A stretch of 64,000 bases of DNA from Lineus longissimus (taxonomy: Eukaryota; Nemertea; Pilidiophora; Heteronemertea; Lineidae), in assembly GCF_910592395.1 (NCBI RefSeq), contig NC_088323.1:14557501-14621500 (forward strand), in the 5' to 3' direction. Position numbers and translations under genes: made by a program. Below are positions 33,997-44,013 of the stretch, piece by piece (positions within the stretch are counted from its first letter, which is position 1; each line of letters starts with the position of its first letter). Below the pieces are notes generated by a model. The model was not told where the DNA came from. It saw only the letters and a program-made list of their open reading frames with translations, and did not search any database.

Positions 33997-34697
33997 ATGC
34001 CATCGTGTGAAATCTAACGCTTTTTTCTTCCATGCATGTTTTCCTTATACCTCTTCTACACGATTTAAAAGGCGTTTACATAGGGAGCAAAATCAGGAAA
34101 TTTTTGAAGTTTTTCAATAAACAAAAATGTAGAACCGAGGACACACACCAAAACGAGGACGTCCTCGCTTGGAAAAGTCCTCAAAGTGCATGTTTTGGGC
34201 GTATCACGTGCCCATTCCATATACAGCAGAGGTATGACACCTTACTTAGTACCCAGTTTTGTAGATTCCTTCTAGTATATGGGACCCCGTCGCCAAGGTA
34301 ATGGTTGGTTTGTTGCCAATTTTCCTCTGGTGGTGCAGATCGACCATTAATAATCCAATCGGAAGGTCATACACATTGTACACTGCCTTTTGTTATTGTA
34401 TGATCGACCACAGTGGTGAAGAACCCCGAGACATTTATGCATAAAAGCGAGGACGTCCTTTTAAATTATAATGTGGCGTCCTCGATCTGCACCACGTGCA
34501 CGTAAGAATGCGTGTGTGTGTGTGTTTTGGTTTGGTTGTTTTTTGGTTGTTTGTTTCTTTATGGCTATTTTGTATATTACATTTCACTGTTAGTTATTAA
34601 TCTTTCGTAATCTTTTAGGAGGAATCAACATAAATATATATACATATTTATTGTATTTCCATATTTGGTTATCAACAGTATGTCTGTCTTGTTTCAG
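33997..34697. other. Unassigned stretch upstream of the ankyrin exon
   Basis: Noncoding. It contains a short GT microsatellite (about 34,510-34,533) and T/G-rich DNA; the last 60 bp resemble the intron upstream of the other ankyrin exons. Confidence 0.35.
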
Positions 34698-34796
34698 GAC
34701 GGCTGGACGGCGCTAATGATCGCCTCCCTATTCGGTCAGCCTGATGTTGTAGATGTTCTATTGAAAGGTGGCGCAGAGGTTGACAAAGAGGAAAAG
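34698..34796 (+). CDS. Ankyrin-repeat exon (one 33-residue repeat)
   Basis: Exactly 99 bp, phase 0, between a pyrimidine-rich acceptor (TGTCTTGTTTCAG) and a donor (GAAAAG|GTAACAC). The codons read DGWTALMIASLFGQPDVVDV and LLKGGAEVDKEEK, one complete ankyrin repeat (xGxTALMxAxxxGxxxVVxxLLxxGAxVD). Intact frame. The exon-intron block also exists as degenerate copies at 14,980, 15,279, 35,381 and 56,473, so it belongs to a family that grew by tandem exon duplication. No other exon of the same quality is in the window, so the host gene cannot be defined. Confidence 0.8.
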
Positions 34797-34923
34797 GTAA
34801 CACACCAAAACTTCCATTCATCTTATCTTAGCTTTCTAAATCATAAGATAACAAAGCATTGTATATTATTGTTGAATGAGATAATTAGTTTGAATCGCTG
34901 AAAATCATCCACACCTCAGGGAC

Positions 34924-35230
34924 CGGTATTCATGACGCCTTCTTAATAGAGCTTAGTAAGCGTTTTACTAGGTGGTTCTTAGCGAGTTGCGTCATATTCA
35001 CGAAGCACTCGTAACTTCAATCGATTTCGTAAGTCGTCGCTACTAGCCCTACGTGTGGTGTTTTCGACTTCGTAGCATTTTCTATGGATGTTCTTCACGT
35101 GACTTCACGGCGTAACGTTTTGATGGCCACCTCCCAATGCATTTCCTTTACGTCGTGACCACGTGTGACGGCCAATATGGCAGTGCAAAACAATACTCTA
35201 TATTCCTACGTTAGATGGCGCGCCGATCGA
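34924..35230. mobile_element. Candidate DNA-transposon fragment in ankyrin intron
   Basis: The sequence from GACCGGTATTCATGACGCC onward is CpG-rich, unlike the flanking intron, with repeated CTTAGTAAGCG/TTCTTAGCGAG-like phrases resembling the ends of widespread invertebrate MITEs. The right end was not located. Confidence 0.3.
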
Positions 35231-35380
35231 ATCTGACTTGACACTAGATGGCAACAGCTGACGGGTATAAAAAGATAAACGAAATGTCCGCCATCGATAA
35301 ATTTGAACCCGCAATTCACACACTCTGTGACCAAAACATAAGAGAAAAGTATCATAATTATGCAAAAGATTGTTGATACA

Positions 35381-35434
35381 CAGGTCGTAGATTCTCTATT
35401 GAAACGTGACGCAGAGGTTGACCAAGGGGAAAAG
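35381..35434 (+). pseudogene. Ankyrin-repeat exon D, 3' half
   Basis: QVVDSLLKRDAEVDQGEK followed by GGTAACACACC matches the second half of the intact exon and its donor. The 5' half is missing and no acceptor aligns, so it is probably non-functional. Confidence 0.6.
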
Positions 35435-35637
35435 GTAACACACCAAACGTCCCATTCATCCTAACTTAGCGCTCTAAAATCGTGAGATAATAAAGCGATG
35501 TATGTTATTGTTGAATGGGATAACTCTTGCGGTCATCTACACCTCAGACTCTTATCCATTTATATATTTCGATATTTGCTTCTCGATAGAATACTCATTA
35601 AATTGTTATATACATGAAAATGACTGTATACATGTAG

Positions 35638-35721
35638 CACTGCCGCTGTTCCGAGAGGAAAACAATGGCCATTTTGAATCCTGTGGCGCCTCGAAAGTTA
35701 AAGTTCCAAAAAGTCAAAGAG
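35638..35721 (+). other. Possible 84-bp exon between ankyrin and coiled-coil parts
   Basis: An acceptor-like ATGTAG and donor-like AAAGAG|GTAAAC bracket an open 28-codon frame ending KLKFQKVKE. Evidence is limited to splice-like edges and openness. Confidence 0.2.
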
Positions 35722-35999
35722 GTAAACATATAAGGTCACAATTTGCAATGTCCATTAAATCTTGGTAAGAAGCTACGACTTGTTATCCAAAGTTTAGCAT
35801 TGTAGATACTTCCTGATCAGTAGAATATATCGATAATTGCGATGATTAGTTAATTAAACACCGCGTTTGTGTTATTCGATCATTCACATGTGGTTTATAG
35901 CTCATAGTTTTCGGTTGCGTTACAGCAGTGCAAAAACATGAACAAACAAACTGCATGTAATCACGAAATACTATCGTACAATGCTATCGTGACTTCTGC

Positions 36000-36702
36000 T
36001 CAAAATTATCAAAAACCGACGCCGTTAACGACAGTCTGCAGACTCAACTTAACGATTTACAATACGAAAACAGCGTCCTTAAGTCTGAGTTAGACATGAA
36101 CAATAAATAAATCTGTGAAATAAAGGGAAAAGGAAACAAAAAATCTTAGAAAACAGTGTGATAAGCATAACTCACAAAGGCGAGACGAAATAAAACTTGA
36201 ATTTGAACGTAAGCAAGGACATTCGGGTGTCTCGAAACTTCGTAATGATCTGAAGCAACTGAAAGCAGACGTCAGTGTGATCGAGATGCCAGAGACGAGC
36301 AGGGATTTAAATGACATTCGGAAAAATATGGAATCTTTACGCTCGAAACAGAACTCCCTTGATCGAGATATTCAGAACCTTTGTAAAAGCGGAAGTTATG
36401 CAATGTGCCTGAAATCAAACAAAGAGGCAGATGATGAAAATGATGTCAAACCAAAGCTTCCCCGCATCCATAGGACCATGGTTGATGAGGCCGACTTGCC
36501 TTTCATAAGGAAAACATCCAACGCGTCTGAAAACTCGAAGGATACGAACAAGGGCTCCAATGCAAATCAGAGGGGAAATCAACTTGTCTATTCGCTTGCT
36601 CACCAACAACCTGAACTGAATATCATACCTGATCGTGCGTCATGGCGGAACTCCTCGGATGCTGCAGATCGGCCTGTTACCACTACACACCAGCTGCTGT
36701 GA
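36000..36702 (+). pseudogene. Coiled-coil ORF, unit 2 (longer copy)
   Basis: The C-terminal frame is open from about 36,205 to the stop at 36,702: SKLRNDLKQLKADVSVIEMP, RDLNDIRKNMESLRSKQNSL, DRDIQNLCKSGS, then a polar segment (HRTMVDEADLPFIRKTSNAS) and a Ser/Asn/Gln-rich tail. The N-terminal part (LQTQLNDLQYENSVLK, about 36,040) is out of frame with stops at about 36,108 and near 36,150. Heptad-like spacing supports a coiled coil. It may be an exon downstream of the ankyrin exons or the ORF1 of a mobile element; multi-copy presence favours neither decisively. Confidence 0.45.
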
Positions 36703-37024
36703 GAATCGCCTTCATCGTCCTCGTCATCGAACTCTATCAGAAGACTAGAAACGGATAAATCTTACTCTTCACCCCTTCGACGCACCGAAACTGTGCTTGC
36801 AAGCAACCAGTTCATGGTGAGAACCAGGGACTGTGGTGGGAGTGACCAGCTAAAGCAGGATTGGCCTGTACCGGACACCACCCAACATCCTGGGTGGTCT
36901 GTGATTAACACTGGTGCTTTGATACTGGCGTTTTCAACTGCAGACTAACTACTACAGTTATAACTCACTGATACTATGCTCGGGAATTAGCTGGAGATGA
37001 ACTTCGACGTCAATGTTTCATTCC
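36703..37024. other. Stretch with a BEL 3'-region fragment (36,870-36,975)
   Basis: The part CTGGGTGGTCTGTGATTAAC through GCAGACTAACTACTACAG closely matches 17,395-17,460 and 57,695-57,770 in the BEL 3' noncoding region. The remainder has no recognised content. Confidence 0.5.
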
Positions 37025-37130
37025 TAAAGTCAGTAATTGAATGCTGGGTCAACTAACTTTTCACAGGGGCCAGCTCCTGCACTCTATTACTCATGGAGTG
37101 ACCACATGCATGTACTTATAAGGAGGCTTG
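37025..37130. repeat. Dispersed repeat R1, copy 3
   Basis: Unit 2 counterpart of 533-625, extended on the left by GTCAGTAATTGAATGCTGGG, which is also present in the independent copy at 26,060. Confidence 0.6.
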
Positions 37131-37557
37131 GGTTAGATGTTCATATGATTACAAAAGGAAACTCAAAATGTTAAGTGTTTATCATCATATGCGAATGAAA
37201 AAATAACGTGTGATAGTGAGTGACGTCATCGATATTTATGTTGATTGTCAGTAACTAATCACAGAGCTTTTATTTTTTGATGTTTCCATGGGTTAATTAG
37301 AGGACCACCGGGAGTGGGGAGCTCATTGACCCCTGGAAATAGAGGTAACATAGGCCTCGGCTCCCCATAATTGGTATTCACCTGTTATAAACCAGCGTTA
37401 TAAAGTATTGTTTCTTGTAGTCCCGCGAGAGGTGGAGACGGTTGCGTTCTGTCTCTCGTCCTCAAGCTGGCCATTTGAATTATAGTTGATTAACCGAGAC
37501 TTACCTGTAAGTTGAAGGTTGATTTTAATTCTATCGAACTATCAATCACGAGCGGGA
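37131..37557. other. Unassigned, counterpart of 626-1,056
   Basis: It matches unit 1 closely. No gene seen. Confidence 0.3.
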
Positions 37558-38300
37558 TCACATGAGATTCGCGTAGTAGATCAGCAGTAGGCCTACTGGC
37601 CCGGTCATGCTAAATACCCACCATGTGAGTTCTGCCTTGGCCCCATCTGTCAAGCAAGTCTTTTTGTCATAGTCGCCAGTTTGTAATTGGAGAGCCTGCA
37701 TCTTAGCTTCCAACTGTCCGTAATAAAGTGGGCCATACATCACCCGGGGAAGCAAGACACCAAAGTACCGATGACCTCAGCAAGTAATTTTATAGTAGGC
37801 CTCTCTTTTCTCTGTAGGCTTGAGCATATGGCTTCGACCTTTTCCACTTTCTGTGGTGTGAGGAAAACCGCCATAAGTATTGAGTCAATTATGAATCCAA
37901 TAAATTCCCTTTGTTGCATTGGTGGCCATCTTGACTTAATGGGATGGGGAATTAACCTATGGTCAGCTAGTATTGTAGTAGGCATCATTGCACTTCTGGC
38001 ACATGCCAGTGTCATATCTAGCTTCAGCCGCAGATCGTCAATATATATGACCGATGGGATACCTTGCTGCCTTATGCGTGCCATAATCGGTTTTATTAGG
38101 TTTTTCCATAGCCTTGGACACGGGCCAAGCCCATTCGGGGAGCATGTATACTGAAATAATCTTCCATTCCACTCAAACTTTAAATATCTTTGTGAATTTC
38201 TGTGTATAGGCACACAATGATTCGCATCTTTGATATCAACTGTGCATTGATAGCAACACGGCGTCATCAAAACTACAACGGTCTTAAGGCCCTGCATTTT
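37558..38300 (-). mobile_element. DIRS-like RT/RNase H remnant, unit 2, distal part
   Basis: The minus frame 38,298-37,740 is open for about 185 codons: YQCTVDIKDANHCVPIH, KYLKFEW-like, LFQYTCSPNGLGPCPRLW, IPSVIYIDDLRLK (catalytic YIDD), FIGFIIDSILMAVFLTPQK; the RNase H phrase DGAKAELTWW follows (37,755-37,558). It is less damaged than the unit 1 copy. Its N-terminal part continues at 42,073 beyond an inserted element, whose sequence supplies the first 30 or so residues of the open frame. Confidence 0.8.
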
Positions 38301-38650
38301 TGGCTCACCGTAGGGGAGTCTATACAACACCGCAGTGTCCGTCGTCCGTCGTCGTCCGTCGTCGTCCGTCGTCGTCGTATCCTGTTTCAAAAACAGTGGC
38401 ACGTTTCTTAACCGCTAAGCCTATGAACTTGTAACTTTGTACACAGGACTCCCTTGGTCAGATGACCTGTGACACTAAATTTCGGTCCGATCTGATTCTT
38501 AATTTGGCCACCAGGGGGCCGAATGTAGATATCTAAAAAGTGTGATATCTCGCTTATTAATAACTTGTTTGGAATGAAATTTTTGTGGTAGGTACTCATA
38601 GCAAGGGTACATCATATATCATACGGGTTTTTAATTTGACCTACTTTTCA

Positions 38651-38665
38651 AGGTCACAGAGGTCA
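38651..38665 (+). promoter_or_regulatory. Nuclear-receptor-type DR3 site (TE-borne)
   Basis: AGGTCA-CAG-AGGTCA, preceded by TC so the left half is also an extended TCAAGGTCA half-site. A TGACCT 8 bp upstream makes an everted repeat. Binding is inference from motif only. Confidence 0.45.
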
Positions 38666-39249
38666 AATGGCGTAAATTGGCTGTTTCAGTGTAACTATGG
38701 CACGTTTTTCAACCTCCACAGCTATGAACTTGAAACTTAGTACATATAACCCCCTATACCAGATAACCTCTGGTGCTGAATTTCGGTCTGATCTGATTCT
38801 CAACTTGGCCACCAGGGGGCCGAATGTGGATACCTAAAAAGTGTGATAATTCGCTTATCAATAACTTGTTTTCAATAAAACTTTCGTGGTGGGTACTAAT
38901 AGCAAGGATACATCATATATCGTACGGGTTTTTAATTTGACCTACTTTTCAAGGTTGCAGAGGTCAAATGGCATAAATTGGCTGTTTCAGTGTAACTATG
39001 GCACGTTTCTCAACCGCCACAGCTATGAATTTGAAACTTGGTACATATAACCCCCTATATCAGATAACGTCTTGTGCTGAATATCGGTCCGATCTGATTC
39101 TCAATTTGGCCACCAGGGGGTCGAATGTGGATATCTAAAAAGTGTGATATCTCGCTTGATGACTTGTTTTCGATAAAACTTTTGTGGTAGGTACTCATAG
39201 CAAGGATACATCATATATCATATGGGTTTTTAATTTGACCTACTTGTCA

Positions 39250-39264
39250 AGGTCACAGAGGTCA
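39250..39264 (+). promoter_or_regulatory. DR3-type AGGTCA pair (TE-borne)
   Basis: Perfect AGGTCA-CAG-AGGTCA in the third ~300-bp unit of the first Helentron-like part. Confidence 0.45.
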
Positions 39265-39310
39265 CAACGCAGACACAGATATGGCCGAAATTGCATGTTT
39301 CGTGTTTTTC

Positions 39311-39378
39311 GTGTTGTGGCAATCCAAAGGTCGTGAGTTCAAACCCCGGTCAAGGACGGCCAAAAATATTTTTTTTAT
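39311..39378 (+). repeat. tRNA-like B-box segment, possible SINE relic
   Basis: GTCGTGAGTTCAAACCCC resembles a pol III B box (GGTTCRANTCC) in its usual tRNA setting, followed by a T/A-rich tail. No A box in front, so it is only a fragment. Confidence 0.35.
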
Positions 39379-39629
39379 TTTATTATTTTTTTTATCTTTT
39401 CACTTTTGTCTTTTCTGACTTGTACCTTACATTTTCTTGATTTTTTATTTATTTGGTGCCATATCATTAGGTGGCTATCTTGGAAATCATTTTTATTGAC
39501 TCACCTTGTATCTATTCTATTCCATAGCACCATCTTGATCAGGGATTCCCGTGTAATTTTTTTACTTTTACATTATATTCATGAATATATCTGATTCCCA
39601 TGTGATTTTCTTAATTTTAATCAACCTTT
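39379..39629. other. T-rich spacer between the two Helentron-like parts
   Basis: Long T/A runs with no recognisable feature; it ends in CAACCTTTTT, the T-rich target of the next element. Confidence 0.3.
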
Positions 39630-39666
39630 TTGGCTCACCGTAAGGGGAGTCTATACGATAGCGCTG

Positions 39667-39669
39667 TGT

Positions 39670-39736
<67 letters not shown>
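39667..39736. repeat. (GTC)n microsatellite
   Basis: About 23 near-perfect GTC triplets following TGTGTCC. It creates long low-complexity Asp/Arg/Ser frames that are not genes. Confidence 0.95.
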
Positions 39737-40302
39737 ATCCTAACAGTGGCACGTTTCTTAACTGCTAGGGCTATGAACTTGAAACTTTGTACACAGAATG
39801 CCCTAGGTCAGCTGACCTCTGACACTGATTTTCGGTCCGATCTGATTCTCTGTTTGGCCACCAGGGGGCCAAATGTCGATATCTAAAAAGTGTGATATCT
39901 CGCTTATTAGTGACTTGTTTTCGATAAAACTTTTGTTGCAGGTACTCATAGCAAATATACATTTTATATTATACGGGTTTTTAATTTGACCTTGTTTTCA
40001 AGGTCGCAGAGGTCATATGGCGTAAATTGGCCATTAGAGTGTAAACTATGGCACGTTTCTTAACCACTAAAGCTATGAACTTGAAACTTGGTACATATAA
40101 CCCCCTATATCACATAGCCTCTGGTGCTGAATTTTGGTTCGATCTGATTCCTAACTTTGCCACCAGGGGGCCAAAAGTGGAAATCTAAAAAGTGTGATAT
40201 CTCGCTTATAAGTGACTTGTTTTCGATAAAACTTTTGTTGTAGGTACTCATAGCAAATATACATTTTATATTATACGGGTTTTCAATTTGACCTACTTTT
40301 CA

Positions 40303-40317
40303 AGGTCACAGAGGTCA
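40303..40317 (+). promoter_or_regulatory. DR3-type AGGTCA pair (TE-borne)
   Basis: Perfect pair in a ~305-bp unit of element 2. Imperfect versions in neighbouring units lie at 38,952, 40,001 and 40,611. Confidence 0.45.
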
Positions 40318-40913
40318 TATGGCGTAAATTGGCCATTAGACTTAGAGTGTAAACTATGGCACGTTTCTTAACCACTAAAGCTATGAACTTGAAACTTGGT
40401 ACATATAACCCCCTATATCACATAGCCTCTGGCGCTGAATTTTGGTTCGATCTGATTCCTAACTTTGCCACCAGGGGGCCAAAAGTGGAAATCTAAAAAG
40501 TGTGATATCTCGCTTATAAGTGACTTGTTTTCGATAAAATTCTTATGGTAGGTACTGTTTGGAAGAATACATCACATATTTTACGGGTTTTCAATTTGAC
40601 CTACTTTTTAAGGTCACAGAAGTCATATGGCGTAAATTGGCTGTTAGAGTGTAAACTATGGCACGTTTCTTAACCAGTAAAGCTATGAACTTGAAACTTG
40701 GTGCATATAACCCCCTACATCAGATAACGTCTGATGTCGAATTTTGGCCTGATCTGATTCTTTATTCGGCCACCAGGGGGCCATAACGGAAAAAGGAAGA
40801 AGTGCAATATCTTGCCTATTTGAGTGAATTGTTTTCGATAAAATTTTATGGCAGGGACTCCTAGCAAGGATACATCACATTTCCTATGATTTTTGGATTT
40901 GACCTCCTTTTCT

Positions 40914-40928
40914 AGGTCACAGAGGTCA
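40914..40928 (+). promoter_or_regulatory. DR3-type AGGTCA pair (TE-borne)
   Basis: Perfect AGGTCA-CAG-AGGTCA in the unit starting about 40,661. Confidence 0.45.
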
Positions 40929-41035
40929 AATGGCGTAAATTGACCGTTCGAGTGTAACTATGGCACGTTTCTTAACTGCTAAAGCTATGAACTTGAAAGT
41001 TGGTATATGTAACCCCCTACATCAGATAATCTCTG

Positions 41036-41722
41036 GCTGAGTTCGACTGTAACTCTAGGGTCGGCTTAGAATTCCTCAGGCGATGACATCATGCCTTAAA
41101 TGCGCATGTCGAGTAGGGGTAGCACGCGAACGCAGTCGAGTCGGTTCGGGTTGATTTGGTTTGTTTAAACATGGCGGATATAGCGGCAATATACGAATTT
41201 TTAGACTTCATTTTTCCCAATAGTACAATAGATGTAGAGCTGACAAGTCAAGAACATTTATGGACACTATGTTTGTTCGCCAGAAGGAAATGGGAGCCCA
41301 AAATAACTGGATTTGCAGAAAATGTTATCCCGCAATTCAGTTTGCAGGACTTCAGAGCCCACTTCAGAGTTGGAAGGGGGGTGTTCGAGACACTTTTGAC
41401 CGAACTTTATCCCGATCTGGTTTCCGAACATGTCGGTGGTACAACTATCAATATTTATCTACAGCGTTATTACAGGAGTACACAATATTGGATATAACAA
41501 TGTAAAAATCACGAATTTATCCCTTACGTTTTCGAGGCCGCCATTTTGTCACGTGGTTATTGTCGAGTCTGCTGAGTTCGACGCTCATGCCATCGAGGGT
41601 TGAGCCCGAGTAGCTAACTAGGTCAGATATGACGTCACTCGGGTCGGTACCCGCGGAAAAAATGAAGTTCGACTGGAGCTCGACCCGACCGAGTCAAACC
41701 TCGGGTTACAGTCGAACTCTGC
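41036..41722 (+). mobile_element. Harbinger-like DNA transposon, internally deleted
   Basis: The ends are inverted: GCTGAGTTCGACTGTAAC at 41,036 and the reverse complement of GTTACAGTCGAACTCTGC at 41,722. CTCTG occurs on both sides (41,031-41,035; 41,723-41,727), possibly a target duplication, although Harbinger elements usually make 3 bp. An ORF from 41,171 to 41,497 starts MADIAAIYEFLDFIF and contains FRAHFRVGRGVFETLLTELY, resembling the N-terminal helical region of PIF/Harbinger (HARBI1-like) nucleases (FRMSRxTFExLL). The catalytic DDE core is missing. Confidence 0.65.
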
Positions 41723-42072
41723 CTCTGACACCGAATTTTGGCCTGATCTGATTCTTGATTTGGCCACCAGGGGGTCAAAACTGAAAAAGTAGGACGTGCA
41801 ATATCTCGCTTATTAATGACTTTTTTTCGATGAATTTTTTATTGCAGGGACTCTTAGCAATCACACGATATTGATCTTGTTGATGTCATAGACAATTATT
41901 GGTTGGATCATAAACTTATATATACTGCCCTGTCTTATTACTTGACATCAATACACATCTAAAAAAAGTCTTCATGCCTGATTGTGTTCACCATATTCAC
42001 CTCTAAACTAAGCATGATCCTGCCTAATAAAAGATGTATACGGTGAGCACAATGGCCCCTGGCCGTTTCATT

Positions 42073-42485
42073 AAAATGGACATACATCAAATGCCTGTTC
42101 AAGATGGACAGATCAAGGAACATTCTATATATTCCATCCTTCTTTGGCCTCAGAAAAATTTGGAAAATAAACTGCATGGGCTCTTGGTGGCATTCTACTA
42201 TCATTCTCCGTCACCTCCTCCACTTTCTTCTTCAGAAGATATTTGATTTCACCATTAATGGCCTCAGTTACCTATCTGTTAAATTTTATTTGGGATGGCA
42301 CCCTAGTTTTTCGAGGCGGATCTCCATCAAAATCAAGCTGGTAGCCTTGACTATATTGAAGAGAAAAGGATCAGATGTTGATTCCTTCCAGTTTTCAAAA
42401 TAATGTCGTATTCTACCTGCTTCAAAATGGCGAATATCGGACTCCGATTTTCTAACGGTTTGCTCAATGAACTCATTGAGTACTG
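42073..42485 (-). mobile_element. DIRS-like RT, N-terminal part, unit 2
   Basis: The minus frames give FIFQIFLRPKKDGIYRMFLD and LSILNRHLM (42,170-42,080), the start of the RT, and a linker with FENW and STSDPFLL phrases upstream (42,400-42,330). It continues at 38,300 beyond the Helentron-like insertion and upstream into gag without the 1.77-kb insert of unit 1. Confidence 0.75.
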
Positions 42486-42918
42486 CATAATTGGAGGAAG
42501 TTGTACTTTATGGTCAATATCAAGCTGAGAAGTATTTTGAGGACCTACCTGATCTGGTAAGCGTTCTGTCTTTACTCTCCGTCCTCCTGTTTCTTCTTGT
42601 TATGGGAGTAGGGCTTCTTTCCCCTTCCGCCTTGGAACTTACCACTGTATTGTCGACGGGATTGGTAACTCTTGTGGCCGTGATGGAAACTCTTTCCCCG
42701 CGGTTTCCACGAGTAGTTTTTTGACAAAGAGTATGAGTCTTTCGTCACCTCCTCGACCTGTTTGGCCTCTTTTATAGCCTTGGAGATGGCGTCGCCAAAT
42801 GATTTGTTGGTAACAGGGATTATACCTGTTTGGCAAAGGCTTTGATACTTGGCCCTGAGACCTTGCTTTATTGCTTCCTTACGTTTTATTGAGAGCTCCT
42901 GGTGTGCGTACCCAAGAA
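42486..42918 (-). mobile_element. DIRS-like gag, C-terminal part, unit 2
   Basis: The minus frame reads AHQELSIKRKEAIKQGLRAK, YQSLCQTGIIPVTNKSFGDA, ISKAIKEAKQVEE and a basic Gly/Lys/Ser/His tail. Better preserved than unit 1 (tail with GGRGKKPYSHNKKKQ). Interrupted at 42,918 by the foldback element. Confidence 0.75.
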
Positions 42919-43239
42919 GGAATCTAGGTAAAAAAAGCAAGGGAAAAAAGACAACAGGTAAAAAAGACAACGGAAAAAAAGACAACAGGTCAAAAAAGCA
43001 ACGGAAAAAAAGCAACAATCTAGGTAAAAGAGACAACGGGTAAAACAGCAACGGAAAAAAAGGCAACCATCTACATATTGGTAAAAACTCAGGCGCATCT
43101 CTCCAACCAAAATGGTGTTCGACCAAGGACGGGCCTACACTCGCCAAATAGAGCGATGATAAAAAATATTGAGTTGAGAGCTGAGCGTCAACTTGGACAT
43201 TATTATCTCTCAAATCATATTGGGCAATTGTAAAGCAAA

Positions 43240-43400
43240 CATGTATATGTACAATGTAGAAGGAAACCGGATACGACAGAGGAAACCGCCCACTCTATGA
43301 CATAAAGTGCCGGACAGACCGGGAATTGAACACGGGACCTCGGAGGTGTGGTGACAGGCGCTGATGTTTCCACTGCACAGCCGGCACTCCGACAGCCCTA
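43240..43400 (-). mobile_element. tRNA-derived SINE
   Basis: On the minus strand, an A-box-like region GGCTGTGCAGTGGAAAC (43,384-43,366) is followed by a B box GTGTTCAATTCCC (about 43,333-43,321) at tRNA-like spacing and then by GCGGTTTCCTCTGTC and CCGGTTTCCTTC phrases resembling a widely conserved SINE body. No clear target duplication. Confidence 0.7.
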
Positions 43401-43761
43401 TCATGCCTAGAGCCCTAGAGCGATGATGTTCCTCCCTTTAATGACGCTTTGTTGGCTAATAAGATGGAACCCTTCCTCTGGAAATGAGGCAATACTGAAT
43501 ACTAGTAAATCAGTACAACTAATTTGGCTGTAGTGTGAAAGTTAATTGGGTCCTCTTTGATAGTAGTCATCTTTTTTACCTGTTGTCTTTTTTACCTAGA
43601 TGGTTGTCTTTCTTTCTGTTGCTTTTTTTACCCGTTGTCTTTTTTACCTTGAGGGTTGTCTTTTTTTCCCTTGCTTTTTTTACCCATTGTCTTTTTTACC
43701 GTTGCTTTTTAGCTCACCTCTTAGCAGAGGTGAGCTTATCCCATACCGTGGCGTCCGTCGT

Positions 43762-43793
<32 letters not shown>

Positions 43794-44013
43794 CGTCGTC
43801 GTCCGTCGTCCGTTAGCAGGGCACGTTTCGTAACTGTTAGAGCTATTGAGATGAAACATTGGTACACATGTACCCTTATGTAATGACACCTTGGAGACCA
43901 AGTTTCGGTCCGATTCGTTTCATGGTTTGGCCACCAGGAAAAAAAATATGGTAGGTACTTCTAGCAAAGGTGCATCATATATCCTCCGGGTTTTTGATTT
44001 GACCTCCTTTTCA

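Larger units (their letters stand above)
1..35802. repeat. Unit 1 of a large direct (tandem) duplication
   Basis: The sequence starting at 1 reappears at 35,803 and runs colinearly with it to the window end. Matching blocks are 1-5,175 with 35,803-46,810, 8,000-9,060 with 50,860-51,893, 10,836-14,009 with 51,894-55,437, and about 14,940-23,937 with 56,440-64,000. Sections of unit 1 beyond 23,937 have their counterpart outside the window. Between blocks the units differ by mobile elements. Identity is highest (about 98-99 percent by eye) from 16.8 kb onward and lowest (about 90 percent) around 11-12 kb. It may be a genuine segmental duplication or two haplotypes placed end to end. Confidence 0.85.
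38301..39310. repeat. Helentron-like part 1: GTC-rich start plus three ~300-bp units
   Basis: It starts at GGCTCACCGTA (38,302); CGTCGTC-type microsatellite at 38,338-38,380; unit starts at about 38,399, 38,699 and 39,000, each beginning GGCACGTTTCT. The 3' end with hairpin is missing: it joins a tRNA-like B-box segment at about 39,311. Confidence 0.65.
38301..42072. mobile_element. Helentron-associated-like insertion(s) in the DIRS RT, 3.77 kb total
   Basis: Unit 1 shows the empty site (CCATTTTAAAAAGG near 1,790). The insertion splits a T-run from an A-run with no target duplication. It has a start TTTTTGGCTCACCGTA, an end TACGGTGAGC followed by a hairpin (AATGGCC-CCT-GGCCGTT, 42,051-42,067), a GTC-rich microsatellite and about eight ~300-bp tandem units. 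Subterminal inverted repeats, internal tandem repeats, a 3' terminal hairpin and T-rich targets without duplication fit non-autonomous Helentron derivatives (HINEs). A second 5' start at 39,630 shows that it is composite. Confidence 0.6.
39630..42072. mobile_element. Helentron-associated-like element 2 with both termini
   Basis: 5' subterminal repeat GGCTCACCGTA at 39,632-39,642, 3' counterpart TACGGTGAGC at 42,039-42,048, then the hairpin at 42,051-42,067. Inside: a GTC microsatellite (39,667-39,736), ~305-bp units starting at about 39,748, 40,050, 40,355, 40,661 and 40,962, and a Harbinger-like insertion (41,036-41,722) splitting the last unit. No coding capacity of its own. Confidence 0.65.

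Noticed and set aside
39311-39360. tRNA gene
   Set aside because: Only a B-box-like segment is present; no A box, no acceptor stem pairing, no anticodon arm.
38301-42072. Canonical Helitron (5' TC, 3' CTRR, insertion in AT)
   Set aside because: The 3' hairpin is at the very end without CTRR and the 5' end is GGCTCACC in a T-run, fitting Helentron-type derivatives better.
43535-43901. ORFs with long Ser, Arg or Asp runs
   Set aside because: They are generated by the GTC microsatellite and the T-rich minisatellite of foldback element 2.
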